DNA from: an uncultured Clostridia bacterium
Lineage (GTDB): Bacteria > Bacillota > Clostridia > TANB77 > CAG-508
Assembly (NCBI GenBank): GCA_934162365.1
Contig: CAKPIK010000003.1
Span: 124,001-188,000 of the forward strand
DNA length: 64,000 nucleotides
Reading direction: 5' to 3'
The notes under the pieces were generated by a model that had not been told where the DNA came from, did not search any database, and saw only the letters and a list, made by a program, of their open reading frames with translations. Shown piece by piece: positions 25,689 to 34,419 of this stretch. A program made the translations under genes and the position numbers. How positions within the stretch are numbered: position 1 is the first letter of the stretch; each line of letters opens with the position of its first letter.

Positions 25689-26270
25689 CTACTTTCTAAG
25701 TAAATTTAATACTTCATTTTTTAAATATTTATTTGCTTCTTCTGTTTCCATATTTGTAACATCTATTGGCTTTCCAAATTCTAATGTTAAATCTTTATTA
25801 AACACTTTATATTTTCCTCTTATTGCAAATGGCACTATATTCGTATTAGTTCTTTGTGCCATTACAACAGTTCCGTGTTTAAATTTTTGTAATTCTTCCT
25901 TAGTTCTATTTCTAGTTCCCTCTGGAAATATACCAATAGTCCCACCATTATTTAATATTCTTTCTGCCTCAATAACAGATTTAACATTTCCAGATTTATT
26001 TTTATATATTTTTATTACTCCTAAAGCTTTAAAGATTAATCCGTGAAGTCCAAAATATACTTCTTCTTTGGCCATATAATGAACATATCGTTTAGTACTC
26101 ATCATAACCATGACTGGGTCAAATGCTCTTCTATGATTTCCAGCTAGTATTAATGCTCCATCTTTAGGAATATTTTCTTTTCCTATTACCTTAGGTCTAT
26201 ATAAAATCTTTAATAAAACAGTATATATAACTTTTAAAAAATTATATAAAAACTTTCTTTCTTTTTTCAT
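25689..26270 (-). CDS. plsC: 1-acyl-sn-glycerol-3-phosphate acyltransferase
   Basis: 193 aa. Makes phosphatidic acid from lysophosphatidic acid. The catalytic HX4D is NHRRAFD with His46 and Asp51; FPEGTR (115-120) binds the glycerol phosphate. A short hydrophobic N-terminus suits membrane association. The start follows GGAGAAGGG. An extended -10, TGATATAAT, lies upstream near 26297-26305. It is first gene of a two-gene operon with the lipid kinase. Confidence 0.92.
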   Translation of the reverse strand: MKKERKFLYNFLKVIYTVLLKILYRPKVIGKENIPKDGALILAGNHRRAFDPVMVMMSTKRYVHYMAKEEVYFGLHGLIFKALGVIKIYKNKSGNVKSVIEAERILNNGGTIGIFPEGTRNRTKEELQKFKHGTVVMAQRTNTNIVPFAIRGKYKVFNKDLTLEFGKPIDVTNMETEEANKYLKNEVLNLLRK

Positions 26271-26364
26271 ACCCTTCTCCTAAATCTTACAGCTTTATTA
26301 TATCATACTTGTTAAGACTTGAACAGAATAATTTGTAATTATTATAAAGGAACTGAAAGCACAA

Positions 26365-26388
26365 AACACGCCCAATTATGGGCGTGTT
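26365..26388 (-). promoter_or_regulatory. GC-rich hairpin 5 nt after the variable-region gene (DGR-type cruciform or terminator)
   Basis: A perfect 9-bp stem, AACACGCCC (26365-26373) and GGGCGTGTT (26380-26388), with a 6-nt loop. It lies 5 nt past the stop codon at 26394-26396. In characterised DGRs a hairpin/cruciform just downstream of the variable repeat promotes mutagenic homing. On the minus strand it is followed by only TTTTG, a weak terminator tail. Confidence 0.6.
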
Positions 26389-26393
26389 CAGTC

Positions 26394-27620
26394 CTACATA
26401 TATAAAACTGGGCGGAAAGAATGGACATCAGTGGCATTGTTATGGTGGTAGCCGCAACGAACACTCGTGTACATGTGGCTGTCGTAGTCAACACCACCAC
26501 GTCTAGTACAAGAACTGCTGTATTCGCTATAGGTTTCTGTTGACCATTCCATATAATTACCTGCCATATCATATATGTTACATTGCTTATCTACTGCTTT
26601 TGTTGTTTTTAATATTGATAATCCTTTTTTTGATAATTTATCGTCAATTGTTTCTCCTATTGTTTGAGAATATGTGTTGTTTTCAAACTCTTGTATAAAT
26701 ACTATTGCTGTATCCCATGCATAACTATTTATTAAATCACTTTCATATGGCTTATTTGTATACATACTTTGACATCTCTCTGATGCTTGTGCTTGTGTTA
26801 CATAATTATACACATAATCATTTGCTTTTAAGGTTACTGGAGTTAAAGTATCTTTTTCAGATTTTCTTTCTGTTGTTCCAGCTCTTGCTTCATATCTTCC
26901 AAGATAATATCCTCCACTGGCAAGTGTTTTTGTACAAAATTCTCCTATATTTTTTGCTATTGAATTTTTATAATCAGGATTATGGTTTGCTGTTGTATCT
27001 TCTGTATAATTACTACTAGAAAAAATACTCATTTTTACTTGAGTTCCATAATCACTCGCATTTTGTGCTACTGTATATGCATTGTTTGTTTTAGTAAAAT
27101 CTGAATATCTACCTAATGTTATTGTTTTTGCATTTGCTTCTGTTTTTTCTATATCTGTATATATTGTTCCTACTGGTATCCATACAAATTGGTTTCCCTC
27201 TTCATCTTCTACTACTATTCCTTTTGTTACATCTATTGTATCTGCTGTATAATTCAAATCTGTATTTTCTGTATCTGTTTTTGTTATTATTTTAAAACCT
27301 GCTGGTACTGTTATTTTATTCCCACATTTATCTATTAATGGTATATTGTCTTTTGTACTTAATACTTTATCCAAATTCTTTTCTACTTTCTTTACTGCTC
27401 CTGGTAGACTATCTTCTATATAACTTTCATATCCACTTATAGTAGTTGTTTCATTTGTTTGTGCTTCTGAATACTCTTTTTTTGCATTTTTTGCATGTGC
27501 AATTATTCCATCTCCTTTTACTGCACTTATTGCTACTACTGCTAATATTAATAATACTATTATTGTAATTATTAATGCTATTAGCGTTATTCCTTTGTAT
27601 CCTTTTAATTTTTGTTTCAT
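26394..27620 (-). CDS. prepilin-like protein with FGE/C-type-lectin domain; likely DGR variable protein
   Basis: 408 aa. The N-terminus (KGYKG, then ITLIALIITIIVLLILA) looks like a type IV prepilin: basic leader, cleavage after Gly10, then a hydrophobic helix, but with Ala where mature pilins have Glu5. From about 140 there is an FGE-sulfatase/SUMF1-like domain (FVWIPVG, GGYYLGRYEA, VTQAQASERC, YDMAGNYMEW). Residues 359-407 are the C-terminal lectin-fold face (RRGG at 373-376, Arg388, FRPVLY). This last part is about 46% GC against about 28% in a sampled line of the same gene, and is filled with codons that differ from AAC/AAT only at A positions, a DGR variable-repeat signature. Catalytic FGE activity is unlikely; ligand binding is expected. 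It has its own promoter. Confidence 0.8.
   Translation of the reverse strand: MKQKLKGYKGITLIALIITIIVLLILAVVAISAVKGDGIIAHAKNAKKEYSEAQTNETTTISGYESYIEDSLPGAVKKVEKNLDKVLSTKDNIPLIDKCGNKITVPAGFKIITKTDTENTDLNYTADTIDVTKGIVVEDEEGNQFVWIPVGTIYTDIEKTEANAKTITLGRYSDFTKTNNAYTVAQNASDYGTQVKMSIFSSSNYTEDTTANHNPDYKNSIAKNIGEFCTKTLASGGYYLGRYEARAGTTERKSEKDTLTPVTLKANDYVYNYVTQAQASERCQSMYTNKPYESDLINSYAWDTAIVFIQEFENNTYSQTIGETIDDKLSKKGLSILKTTKAVDKQCNIYDMAGNYMEWSTETYSEYSSSCTRRGGVDYDSHMYTSVRCGYHHNNATDVHSFRPVLYM
26397..26546 (-). repeat. putative DGR variable repeat (VR)
   Basis: This 150-nt segment encodes residues 359-408. I count 69 G/C of 150. Runs of codons such as GAC TAC GAC AGC CAC (378-382) and TAC CAC CAT AAC AAT GCC ACT GAT GTC CAT (391-400) can each come from AAC or AAT by substitution at A only. 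The framework codons (RGG, Arg388, FRP) stay constant. Boundaries are estimates; the template repeat is not in the window. Confidence 0.7.
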
Positions 27621-27703
27621 TATTTTTCCCCCTTCTTTTGTTTTACCATTTCTATAAATAGCTTTTTAGCATTTTATTTATAAAAATAGTTTTATTCATT
27701 TGT

Positions 27704-27732
27704 ATGATACATCAAACTATTTCTTTTGTCAA
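27704..27732 (-). promoter_or_regulatory. promoter of the prepilin/FGE gene
   Basis: On the minus strand, TTGACA (27727-27732), 17-nt spacer, TATCAT (27704-27709). It leaves a leader of about 75 nt before ATG 27620. Confidence 0.6.
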
Positions 27733-27858
27733 TCGATTGTTAAGATTCTCAAGACATTTTTCCAAATCATTAACATTTTTATTTTGATAATATTAATTAT
27801 TTATATTTGGTTGTATATTATTTTAATATATTGTAAAAAATATATTTGAGGTGATTAT

Positions 27859-28284
27859 ATGAAAGAACTACAAATTTTAAAAGAAATTAACAAGGATGCT
27901 AAAATGGGCATGGATTCTCTTAATATAGTAACTGATAAAGTACAAGATGAAAAGTTTAAAAAGCTTCTAAATGAACAACATAATGAATATCAAAACATTT
28001 TTGATAGAACTCAAGAATTATTGGTTCAAAATAAAGAAGATATGGTTGATGTTCCATCTATGCAAAAAGTTATGGCTTGGACTGGAATACAAATGAATAC
28101 ATTAAATGATAAAAGTAATTCCAAACTTTCAGAACTTTTAATTCAAGGAAATGACATGGGTATTATTAAAGGTACAAAACTTTTACATGCATGTTCTTTT
28201 ACTACTCCTGAAATTGAGAATTTACTTTCTGATTTTGTTAGACTTCAAGAAAAAAACATTGATGATTTAAAAAAGTTCTTGTAA
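27859..28284 (+). CDS. small helical protein (141 aa), possibly ferritin-like four-helix bundle
   Basis: 141 aa, predicted all-helical from its heptad-like pattern (ILKEINKDAKMGMDSLNIV, ELLVQNKEDM, MQKVMAWTGIQMN, IENLLSDFVRLQEKNIDDL). Length and pattern resemble small ferritin-like bundle families (for example DUF2383-type), but the metal-ligand Glu/His set is not obvious. GAGGTG precedes ATG 27859 at the usual spacing. It is 61 nt upstream of a membrane-anchored protein on the same strand. Function unknown. Confidence 0.6.
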   Translation: MKELQILKEINKDAKMGMDSLNIVTDKVQDEKFKKLLNEQHNEYQNIFDRTQELLVQNKEDMVDVPSMQKVMAWTGIQMNTLNDKSNSKLSELLIQGNDMGIIKGTKLLHACSFTTPEIENLLSDFVRLQEKNIDDLKKFL

Positions 28285-28345
28285 CAGGTTGTATTATTTC
28301 TCCTTTATGTTATAATTAAGGCATAATTTAAAAGGGAGGAATATT

Positions 28346-29071
28346 ATGAAGAAAAGTACTAAAATTATTATTGGAATACTTGTCGTTCTTCTAATAATAA
28401 TAACAGCTACATTAGGTTTTTGCATTGCAAGAGATCTAAAACAAGAAAAAAATCTAGAAACTGAAATAGATGAATTATTATCTTTAATGGATACATATCC
28501 ATTAAAATATGAAGAATTAGAAACAAGACTTAACAGAACCATAACAACTGGTTCATATGCTGAAGTAGAAAATTCTGTAAAAGCATATTTAAGTAGTTTT
28601 GTAAATTCAGTTAAATCTTTAGATAGCTTATTTAATAGCGAAGAAATTATTAAAGCTGTTTCTGCTGAAAATTATAAGAACGACGGTCCAAATTTTGAAA
28701 AAACAAAAAGCAACTTAAATGTTGCAAATGAAGAATTAAATAAAATATCAGAAGATTTAATTTCTTTCTTTACTGAAGAAAAAGCAATGTCTTTTATACA
28801 AGATAAACATTTAGATAATTATTATACTAATCTATATAGAGATTATACTGTTATAGATTCTAATGATACAGAAAGCAATTCTGAAATTGCAAATACTAAA
28901 AAAGAACTTACAAATTCTTTAAATGAATTCAAACAACTTATAAACAAAGAACAAGAAATTATAGACTTTCTTTCAAAAAATAAAAGAGGTTGGAAAATGG
29001 AAGATAATGAAATTGTATTTTATTCTCAATCTTTGCTTGATAAATATAATAGTTTAATTGATGAAATATAA
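28346..29071 (+). CDS. membrane-anchored exported helical protein, unknown
   Basis: 241 aa. One N-terminal membrane helix (about 5-27, IIIGILVVLLIIITATLGFCI) with no clear cleavage site beyond it, then a Glu/Lys/Asn-rich helical domain probably outside the cell. Repeated Leu/Ile spacing (LETEIDELLSLMDTYPLKYEEL) suggests coiled coil. AAAGGGAGG precedes the ATG. Together with the gene before it, it forms a short plus-strand unit ending in a strong terminator. No family is recognised. Confidence 0.65.
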   Translation: MKKSTKIIIGILVVLLIIITATLGFCIARDLKQEKNLETEIDELLSLMDTYPLKYEELETRLNRTITTGSYAEVENSVKAYLSSFVNSVKSLDSLFNSEEIIKAVSAENYKNDGPNFEKTKSNLNVANEELNKISEDLISFFTEEKAMSFIQDKHLDNYYTNLYRDYTVIDSNDTESNSEIANTKKELTNSLNEFKQLINKEQEIIDFLSKNKRGWKMEDNEIVFYSQSLLDKYNSLIDEI

Positions 29072-29110
29072 TAAACATAAAAAAACAGAACGACATAGTC
29101 GCTCTATATA

Positions 29111-29144
29111 AAAAATTCTCAGGATAAAACCTGAGAATTTTTTT
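29111..29144. terminator. bidirectional terminator at 29.1 kb
   Basis: AAATTCTCAGG (29113-29123) pairs with CCTGAGAATTT (29130-29140), flanked by A- and T-runs. It separates the plus-strand membrane-anchored gene from the convergent DUF308 gene. Confidence 0.88.
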
Positions 29145-29685
29145 ATTCTAAATATTTTACTTTTTTAATAAAAATTATTTCTTCTATTATATCCATAACT
29201 GCATATACAACCATAATTATTCCAACTGTCATAACCACAGTTCCTGGATTTGCCAATACATATATTCCGCAGAATAATATTGCAAGTGATATTAATAGAA
29301 CTACTAGCCAAATATTATTGTCTGATTCTATTTTTTGTAATTTTAATGCTAGTCCAAATCTCATTGCACCGCTATATATTATCCATATACCTACAAATAT
29401 TCTAAGCAATGTTTCTATCATACCATTCCAAACTATAACAACAATTCCTAAAAGAATAGCAATTATTCCATATACTAATTCATAGTTATATAGATCATAT
29501 GAACCTTTCATCTTAAAATATTCAATCATTTTAATAATTCCATATATTATAAATATTGCTCCGATTAAATAAGATACTACTTGGAAAGTCGTATTAGGAT
29601 TATATGCAATTACTAAACCTATTAACGCAAATCCTATAGAAGTAACAATAGATGCCCATCCCATTTTTTTCAAAATTTGTTCCAT
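29143..29685 (-). CDS. DUF308/HdeD-like membrane protein
   Basis: 180 aa with about six hydrophobic segments in three similar pairs, each with a small-residue-rich turn (GLVIAYNPNT, GIVVIVWNG, GIYVLANPGT). This internal repeat is typical of DUF308 (HdeD) proteins. Some HdeD proteins aid acid resistance, but the role here is unknown. AGGAGGT precedes the ATG. It follows the alarmone synthetase gene by 44 nt on the same strand. Confidence 0.8.
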   Translation of the reverse strand: MEQILKKMGWASIVTSIGFALIGLVIAYNPNTTFQVVSYLIGAIFIIYGIIKMIEYFKMKGSYDLYNYELVYGIIAILLGIVVIVWNGMIETLLRIFVGIWIIYSGAMRFGLALKLQKIESDNNIWLVVLLISLAILFCGIYVLANPGTVVMTVGIIMVVYAVMDIIEEIIFIKKVKYLE

Positions 29686-29729
29686 ATTTTTTTACCTCCT
29701 TTATGCTTCTAATTATATTGCAACAAAAC

Positions 29730-30386
29730 TCAATTTTCAATATATTTATAATTATTTCTATATATCTTTTCCATCTTTTTATTTATTATTTGTAAAATCT
29801 TTGCATACATTTTTAATTTGCTACTATTTTGATGTGATATCTTGTTTAAATTTTTATATTTTAATTTATGTTCTATATTGGCCCAAAAATCCATTGCTAA
29901 AGTTCTAATTTGTATTTCAACTTTAACCCATATTTGATTTTCTTGTATAATTACAGGTACTTCTACAATAATATGATATGCCGAATATCCACTTTTCTTA
30001 GGTCTTTTTATATAATCTTTCTTTTTAATTACATTCATATTTTTTATATTTGATATTTCTTTTGCAATTTCATATACTGCTTTTTCAGATGTACATACTA
30101 TTCTTAATCCTGCTATATCATTTATATTTTCAATTAAATCCTTATATGTTAAACTATAACCTTTTTTATTCATCTTGTCTATTATACTTTTAGGTTCTTT
30201 TATTCTAGTACTAATACTTGTAATTGTATCATAATTATTCTTTCCATTTAGTTTTTGCTGAAGCTCTAATATATTTTTCTTAGCTTCTGCTAATGCTAAT
30301 GTATATATCATCATAAGCTTTTCAAAATTATCATCTTTTGAAATTATTTGGTTATCTTTTAAACTTAATTCGTTTATTATGTCCAC
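29730..30386 (-). CDS. small alarmone synthetase (RelQ/YjbM-like)
   Basis: 218 aa, a stand-alone RelA/SpoT synthetase domain. It makes (p)ppGpp from ATP and GDP/GTP. Visible motifs are STRIKEPKSI near 58-67, NDIAGLRIVC near 88-97, SGYSAYHII near 131-139 and VEIQIRTLAMDFWANIEHK near 155-173. There is no hydrolase, TGS or ACT domain. The start is uncertain: GTG 30386 is the only upstream option but lies within AAGGTG, and the next in-frame ATG would cut the domain. Two such synthetases (YjbM, YwaC) are common in Firmicutes. Confidence 0.88.
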   Translation of the reverse strand: MDIINELSLKDNQIISKDDNFEKLMMIYTLALAEAKKNILELQQKLNGKNNYDTITSISTRIKEPKSIIDKMNKKGYSLTYKDLIENINDIAGLRIVCTSEKAVYEIAKEISNIKNMNVIKKKDYIKRPKKSGYSAYHIIVEVPVIIQENQIWVKVEIQIRTLAMDFWANIEHKLKYKNLNKISHQNSSKLKMYAKILQIINKKMEKIYRNNYKYIEN

Positions 30387-30508
30387 CTTCTTTCTTTTGA
30401 TATTAGCATTATACTTTTTAATTATGAATAATATGTGTCTTTTTATTGTAAATATTTTAAATTTTATATAATTGAAAAATCGTATAACTTTCCTATTGTA
30501 TAAAAAAT

Positions 30509-30534
30509 AAAGAAAGTCTTAATTGACTTTCTTT
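30509..30534 (-). terminator. terminator of the pheS-pheT-dtd operon
   Basis: AAAGAAAGTC (30509-30518) pairs with GACTTTCTTT (30525-30534) around TTAATT. The minus-strand tail is T-rich. It overlaps the dtd stop codon. Confidence 0.85.
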
Positions 30535-30970
30535 ATTTTTCAAGCATTATTGTAACGGGTCCATCATTTAATAATTTTACATTCATTTTTGCTCCAAATA
30601 TTCCAGTTTGAGTATTTACGCCAGTTTCTTTTACTTTTTTAATAATATACTCATATAGCTCATTTGCATATTCTGGTTTAGCAGCTTCAATAAAATCAGG
30701 TCTATTTCCATGTAGTGTATTTGCATACAAAGTAAACTGTGATACAAGTAAAATTTCACCATTTACTTGTTTTATATTTAAATTCATTTTATCATTTTCA
30801 TCTGAGAATACTCTTAAATTAATTAATTTATTAACTAAGAAATCTGCATCTTCTTTTGTATCTTTTGTAGTAATTCCAATTAATACTAAATACCCTTTTT
30901 GAATTTTTCCTACAATTTCTTTGTTAACTTCAACACTTGCTTCTTTTACTCTTTGAATTAAAAATTTCAT
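30533..30970 (-). CDS. dtd: D-aminoacyl-tRNA deacylase
   Basis: 145 aa. It hydrolyses D-aminoacyl-tRNA (and Gly-tRNA-Ala) as proofreading. It carries the active-site SQFTLYANT near 78-86 and the cross-subunit NDGPVTIMLE near the C-terminus, matching the usual SQFTL and NGPVT motifs. It is 3 nt after pheT, so probably part of the T-box-controlled operon, an unusual but logical linkage to aminoacylation. Confidence 0.94.
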   Translation of the reverse strand: MKFLIQRVKEASVEVNKEIVGKIQKGYLVLIGITTKDTKEDADFLVNKLINLRVFSDENDKMNLNIKQVNGEILLVSQFTLYANTLHGNRPDFIEAAKPEYANELYEYIIKKVKETGVNTQTGIFGAKMNVKLLNDGPVTIMLEK

Positions 30971-30973
30971 ATA

Positions 30974-33340
30974 CTATCCTCTTAATTCTGCACCTATTTT
31001 ATTTTGTAAATTTTCTATTATTTTGCTCATTATATTGTTTATTTCTTCATCTGTTAATGTTCTATCCATTGTTCCAAATGATAATGAATATGCTATACTT
31101 CTTTTATTTTTTGGAATATTAACTCCTTCATACACATCAAATATTTCTGTTTTAGTTAATAATGCTCCTGCAGCTTTTTTTATTAGCTTTGCAATTTCAT
31201 CTGCTGATATATTTTTATCTACTACTATTGCTAAGTCTTTTGATATTTCTGGATATTTAGAAATTTCTTTAAATTTCATTTTTCCAGTTCTTTTGCTAAG
31301 TAGTTTGTCTAAATTAATTTCTAATACATATACATCTTCTTTTTCTATTGATGGGTGTAGCTTTCCTACCATTCCAACAACATCATTATTTACAGATATT
31401 TCTGCTGTCTGTCCTGGATGCATTTCTTTAGGCATTTTACTTGGTAACACAAAACTATATCTTCCAATATATCCTAAGTAATCTAGTATTTCCTCTGCTA
31501 CACCTTTTACTACATAAAAATCAACGTCTTTTTTATTCTCTATTCCTAAATAATATTTACCAGACATTAATACTGCAAGTTTTTTATCTTCACCATAATT
31601 TTCTTTTTTATAAAAACCTTTTCCAATTTCAAATATAGATACATCTTTAACATTTCTTGCTTTATTGTACTCATATATTTTTAAAAGAGATGCTAGAACA
31701 CTATATCTTAATGTACTTCTTTCTTCTGTAATTGGATCTAACAATTTTACCTTTTCAAATTCGTCTGTTGTAAAGCCATCTGCTTCGTCTTCTCTTACTA
31801 ATACATATGATAAAGTTTCATTTAATCCTAAAGAAATCATTTTATTTCTAATTTCTCTATCTGTTTTATCTAGGCTTCCCTGCTTCATAGGAACTGTTGG
31901 CAATTTACCTTGTATATTGTCTAGTCCGTATATTCTTCCAACTTCCTCAATTAAATCTTCTTTTATTGATATATCTAATCTTCTTGTTGGTACTGTTACA
32001 TAAACTTTTTCGCCTTTTACTTCATATGTAAATCCCAATTTTCTAAACACTTCTAATATATCTTCATTTGATATCTTCATACCTAGTACATCTGTTATAT
32101 TTTCAAAGGTAATTTCAATTGTTTTAGGTTCTACTTTTGTAGTATCATATTTTACTGTTCCTGTTACAACTGTTCCTTCTGCATATTCTGCCAATAGTTT
32201 AGCTGCTCTTTCTGCTGCCATATATGTTCTATTTGGGTCTAATCCTTTTTCAAATCTATTGCTTGCTTCGCTTCTTAATATTTTATTTGATGTAACTCTA
32301 ACTTTTACACTATCAAAAACAGCAGCTTCTATTATTACATTTTTAGTATTTTCTGTAACTTCTGTATCTAGTCCACCCATAACACCAGCTAGACCAATTG
32401 CTTCTTTTCCATTTGAAATTACAATATCGTTAGAAGTTAAAGTTCTTTGTATATTATCAAGTGTTGTTAGTTTTTCTCCTTCTTGTGCCATTCTAACTTC
32501 GATTTCATTATTTAATTTATCAGCATCATAAAAATGCAATGGTTGACCTAATTCTAACATTACATAGTTACTTATATCTACTACATTATTTATTGGTCTA
32601 ATTCCAGATGCAATTAATCTATTTTGAATAAATTTAGGGCTTTCTTTTATTACAACATTTTCAACCTTTTTTGCTAAAAATACACTGCAATTTTCAGTAT
32701 TTATATTTAGCTTAAAACTTTTATTTAAATCTTCTCCACTTTCATTATGAGATAAATCTACATCTTTAACTGGCTTATCATAAATTGCTCCTAACTCATA
32801 AGCCATACCTAAAATGCTAAGCAAATCTCCCCTATTTGTTGTAAGTTCAAAATCGACTACGGAATCATCCATTTGCAATGCTTTTATTGGGTCATCACCT
32901 GGTTTACTATCAGCTGGTAATTCATGTATTCCTGCCTTTTCAGCTTCATTTAAAAATTTAGGTTCAATTCCAAGTTCTAAAAGTGAGCATAACATTCCAT
33001 TAGACTCTACTCCTCTTTTCATTGCCTTCTTTATTTTAAAATCACCTGGAAGAACAGCACCGTCTAAGGCAACAATTACCTTCAAACCTTTTCTAACATT
33101 AGGTGCACCACATACAATTTGTAATACCTCATTTCCAACATTAACTTTGCATACATGTAAATGGTCTGAATCTGGATGCATTTCGCATTCTATAACTTCA
33201 CCAACAACTAAATTTGTTGCATTAATCAAATTCTCGGCAGAATCATATTCATTTCCAACTCTAGTCATATCTTCAGCTAAAGTTTTAACATCTACATCTA
33301 TATCTATGTAATCTTTAACAAAATTCGTACTTAATTTCAT
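30974..33340 (-). CDS. pheT: phenylalanyl-tRNA synthetase beta subunit
   Basis: 788 aa, full length. It has an EMAP-II-like tRNA-binding domain (about 40-150, with SDHLHVCKVNVG), B3/B4 editing, two B5 domains (with RRLDISIKEDLIEEVGRIYG near 452-471), a catalytic-like core, and a C-terminal anticodon-binding FDX-ACB domain (SKYPEISKDLAIVVD). It forms the heterotetramer with PheS, whose gene ends 2 nt upstream. Both are governed by the T-box leader at 34.4-34.7 kb. Confidence 0.96.
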   Translation of the reverse strand: MKLSTNFVKDYIDIDVDVKTLAEDMTRVGNEYDSAENLINATNLVVGEVIECEMHPDSDHLHVCKVNVGNEVLQIVCGAPNVRKGLKVIVALDGAVLPGDFKIKKAMKRGVESNGMLCSLLELGIEPKFLNEAEKAGIHELPADSKPGDDPIKALQMDDSVVDFELTTNRGDLLSILGMAYELGAIYDKPVKDVDLSHNESGEDLNKSFKLNINTENCSVFLAKKVENVVIKESPKFIQNRLIASGIRPINNVVDISNYVMLELGQPLHFYDADKLNNEIEVRMAQEGEKLTTLDNIQRTLTSNDIVISNGKEAIGLAGVMGGLDTEVTENTKNVIIEAAVFDSVKVRVTSNKILRSEASNRFEKGLDPNRTYMAAERAAKLLAEYAEGTVVTGTVKYDTTKVEPKTIEITFENITDVLGMKISNEDILEVFRKLGFTYEVKGEKVYVTVPTRRLDISIKEDLIEEVGRIYGLDNIQGKLPTVPMKQGSLDKTDREIRNKMISLGLNETLSYVLVREDEADGFTTDEFEKVKLLDPITEERSTLRYSVLASLLKIYEYNKARNVKDVSIFEIGKGFYKKENYGEDKKLAVLMSGKYYLGIENKKDVDFYVVKGVAEEILDYLGYIGRYSFVLPSKMPKEMHPGQTAEISVNNDVVGMVGKLHPSIEKEDVYVLEINLDKLLSKRTGKMKFKEISKYPEISKDLAIVVDKNISADEIAKLIKKAAGALLTKTEIFDVYEGVNIPKNKRSIAYSLSFGTMDRTLTDEEINNIMSKIIENLQNKIGAELRG

Positions 33341-33342
33341 AA

Positions 33343-34389
33343 CTAAATATCCCTCCTATCAAATTGAGAAAGAAATCTCACATCATTTTGATACAAATAT
33401 CTCATGTCTGTTATTCCATATTTAAACATTGCCAAACGATCTATTCCTGTTCCGAATGCAAATCCTCCATATTGTTCTGGATCATATCCATTCATTTTTA
33501 ATACGTTTGGATGTACTATTCCTGCTCCTAGTATTTCTATCCATCCTGTTTGTTTACATAGATTACAGCCTTTTCCTCCACATTTAAAGCATGTTACATC
33601 TACCTCATATGATGGTTCTGTAAATGGGAAATAGCTTGGTCTAAAACGTAAACTTAAATTATCTCCTAGCATCTCTTTAACAAACACTTCTAAAGTTCCT
33701 TTTAAATCTGCTAAAGATACATTTCTTTCTTTTTTATCTATTACTAAACCTTCAACTTGATTAAATTGATGTGAATGTGTTGCATCGTCTTCTCTTCTAT
33801 ATGTTTTTCCTGTACAGATTATTCTTATTGGTGATTTTTCCTCATTAGCAAGCATTGTTCGTGCTTGAACTGCAGATGTTTGAGTTCTTAATAAGTATTC
33901 TGGTGTAATATAGAAGCTATCTTGCATGTCTCTTGCTGGATGTCCCTTTGGTAAATTTAGTCTTTCAAAACAAAATTCGTCTGTTTCAAGTTCTGGTCCA
34001 TCTACAACATCATAACCCATAGATACAAATAAATCTTGTATTTGTTCTATTGTTCTATTTATTGGATGTTTACTTCCTCTTTTTATTTTAGAACTTGGAA
34101 GAGTTATATCTATTTTTTCTTCTTCTAATTTTCTTTCTAATTCTTTTTGTTTAAGTATTTTTTCTGCCTTTTCTATTGAAGCTTCAATATCAGACTTAAC
34201 TTTATTTACTAAATTTCCAATTACAGGTCTTTCTTCCGCAGTTAAATCCTTCATTCCTCTTAAAATTTCTGTAAGCTCACCTTTTTTTCCCAATACTTTA
34301 ACTCTTAAGTCATTAAGTGATTGCATGTCTTTAACATTGTCAATTCTTTCTTTTGTTTTTTTGCTAATCTCTTCTAGTTTTTCTTTCAT
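33343..34389 (-). CDS. pheS: phenylalanyl-tRNA synthetase alpha subunit
   Basis: 348 aa. The class II catalytic subunit. It has an N-terminal coiled-coil arm (about 1-95) for tRNA-Phe, motif 2 RIICTGKTYRREDDATHSHQF near 189-209, and motif 3 FGTGIDRLAMFKYGI near 321-335. The cysteine cluster FKCGGKGCNLCKQTGW lies near 274-290, as in many Firmicutes. AGGAGGT precedes ATG 34389. Expression is controlled by a T-box leader. Confidence 0.96.
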   Translation of the reverse strand: MKEKLEEISKKTKERIDNVKDMQSLNDLRVKVLGKKGELTEILRGMKDLTAEERPVIGNLVNKVKSDIEASIEKAEKILKQKELERKLEEEKIDITLPSSKIKRGSKHPINRTIEQIQDLFVSMGYDVVDGPELETDEFCFERLNLPKGHPARDMQDSFYITPEYLLRTQTSAVQARTMLANEEKSPIRIICTGKTYRREDDATHSHQFNQVEGLVIDKKERNVSLADLKGTLEVFVKEMLGDNLSLRFRPSYFPFTEPSYEVDVTCFKCGGKGCNLCKQTGWIEILGAGIVHPNVLKMNGYDPEQYGGFAFGTGIDRLAMFKYGITDMRYLYQNDVRFLSQFDRRDI

Positions 34390-34419
34390 AATAATTTTAT
34401 AACCTCCTTAATACAAAAA

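Noticed and set aside
26342..26572. A 76-codon minus-strand frame overlapping the end of the prepilin/FGE gene
   Set aside because: It reads the variable region out of frame, has no ribosome binding site, and the main frame is supported by domain matches.
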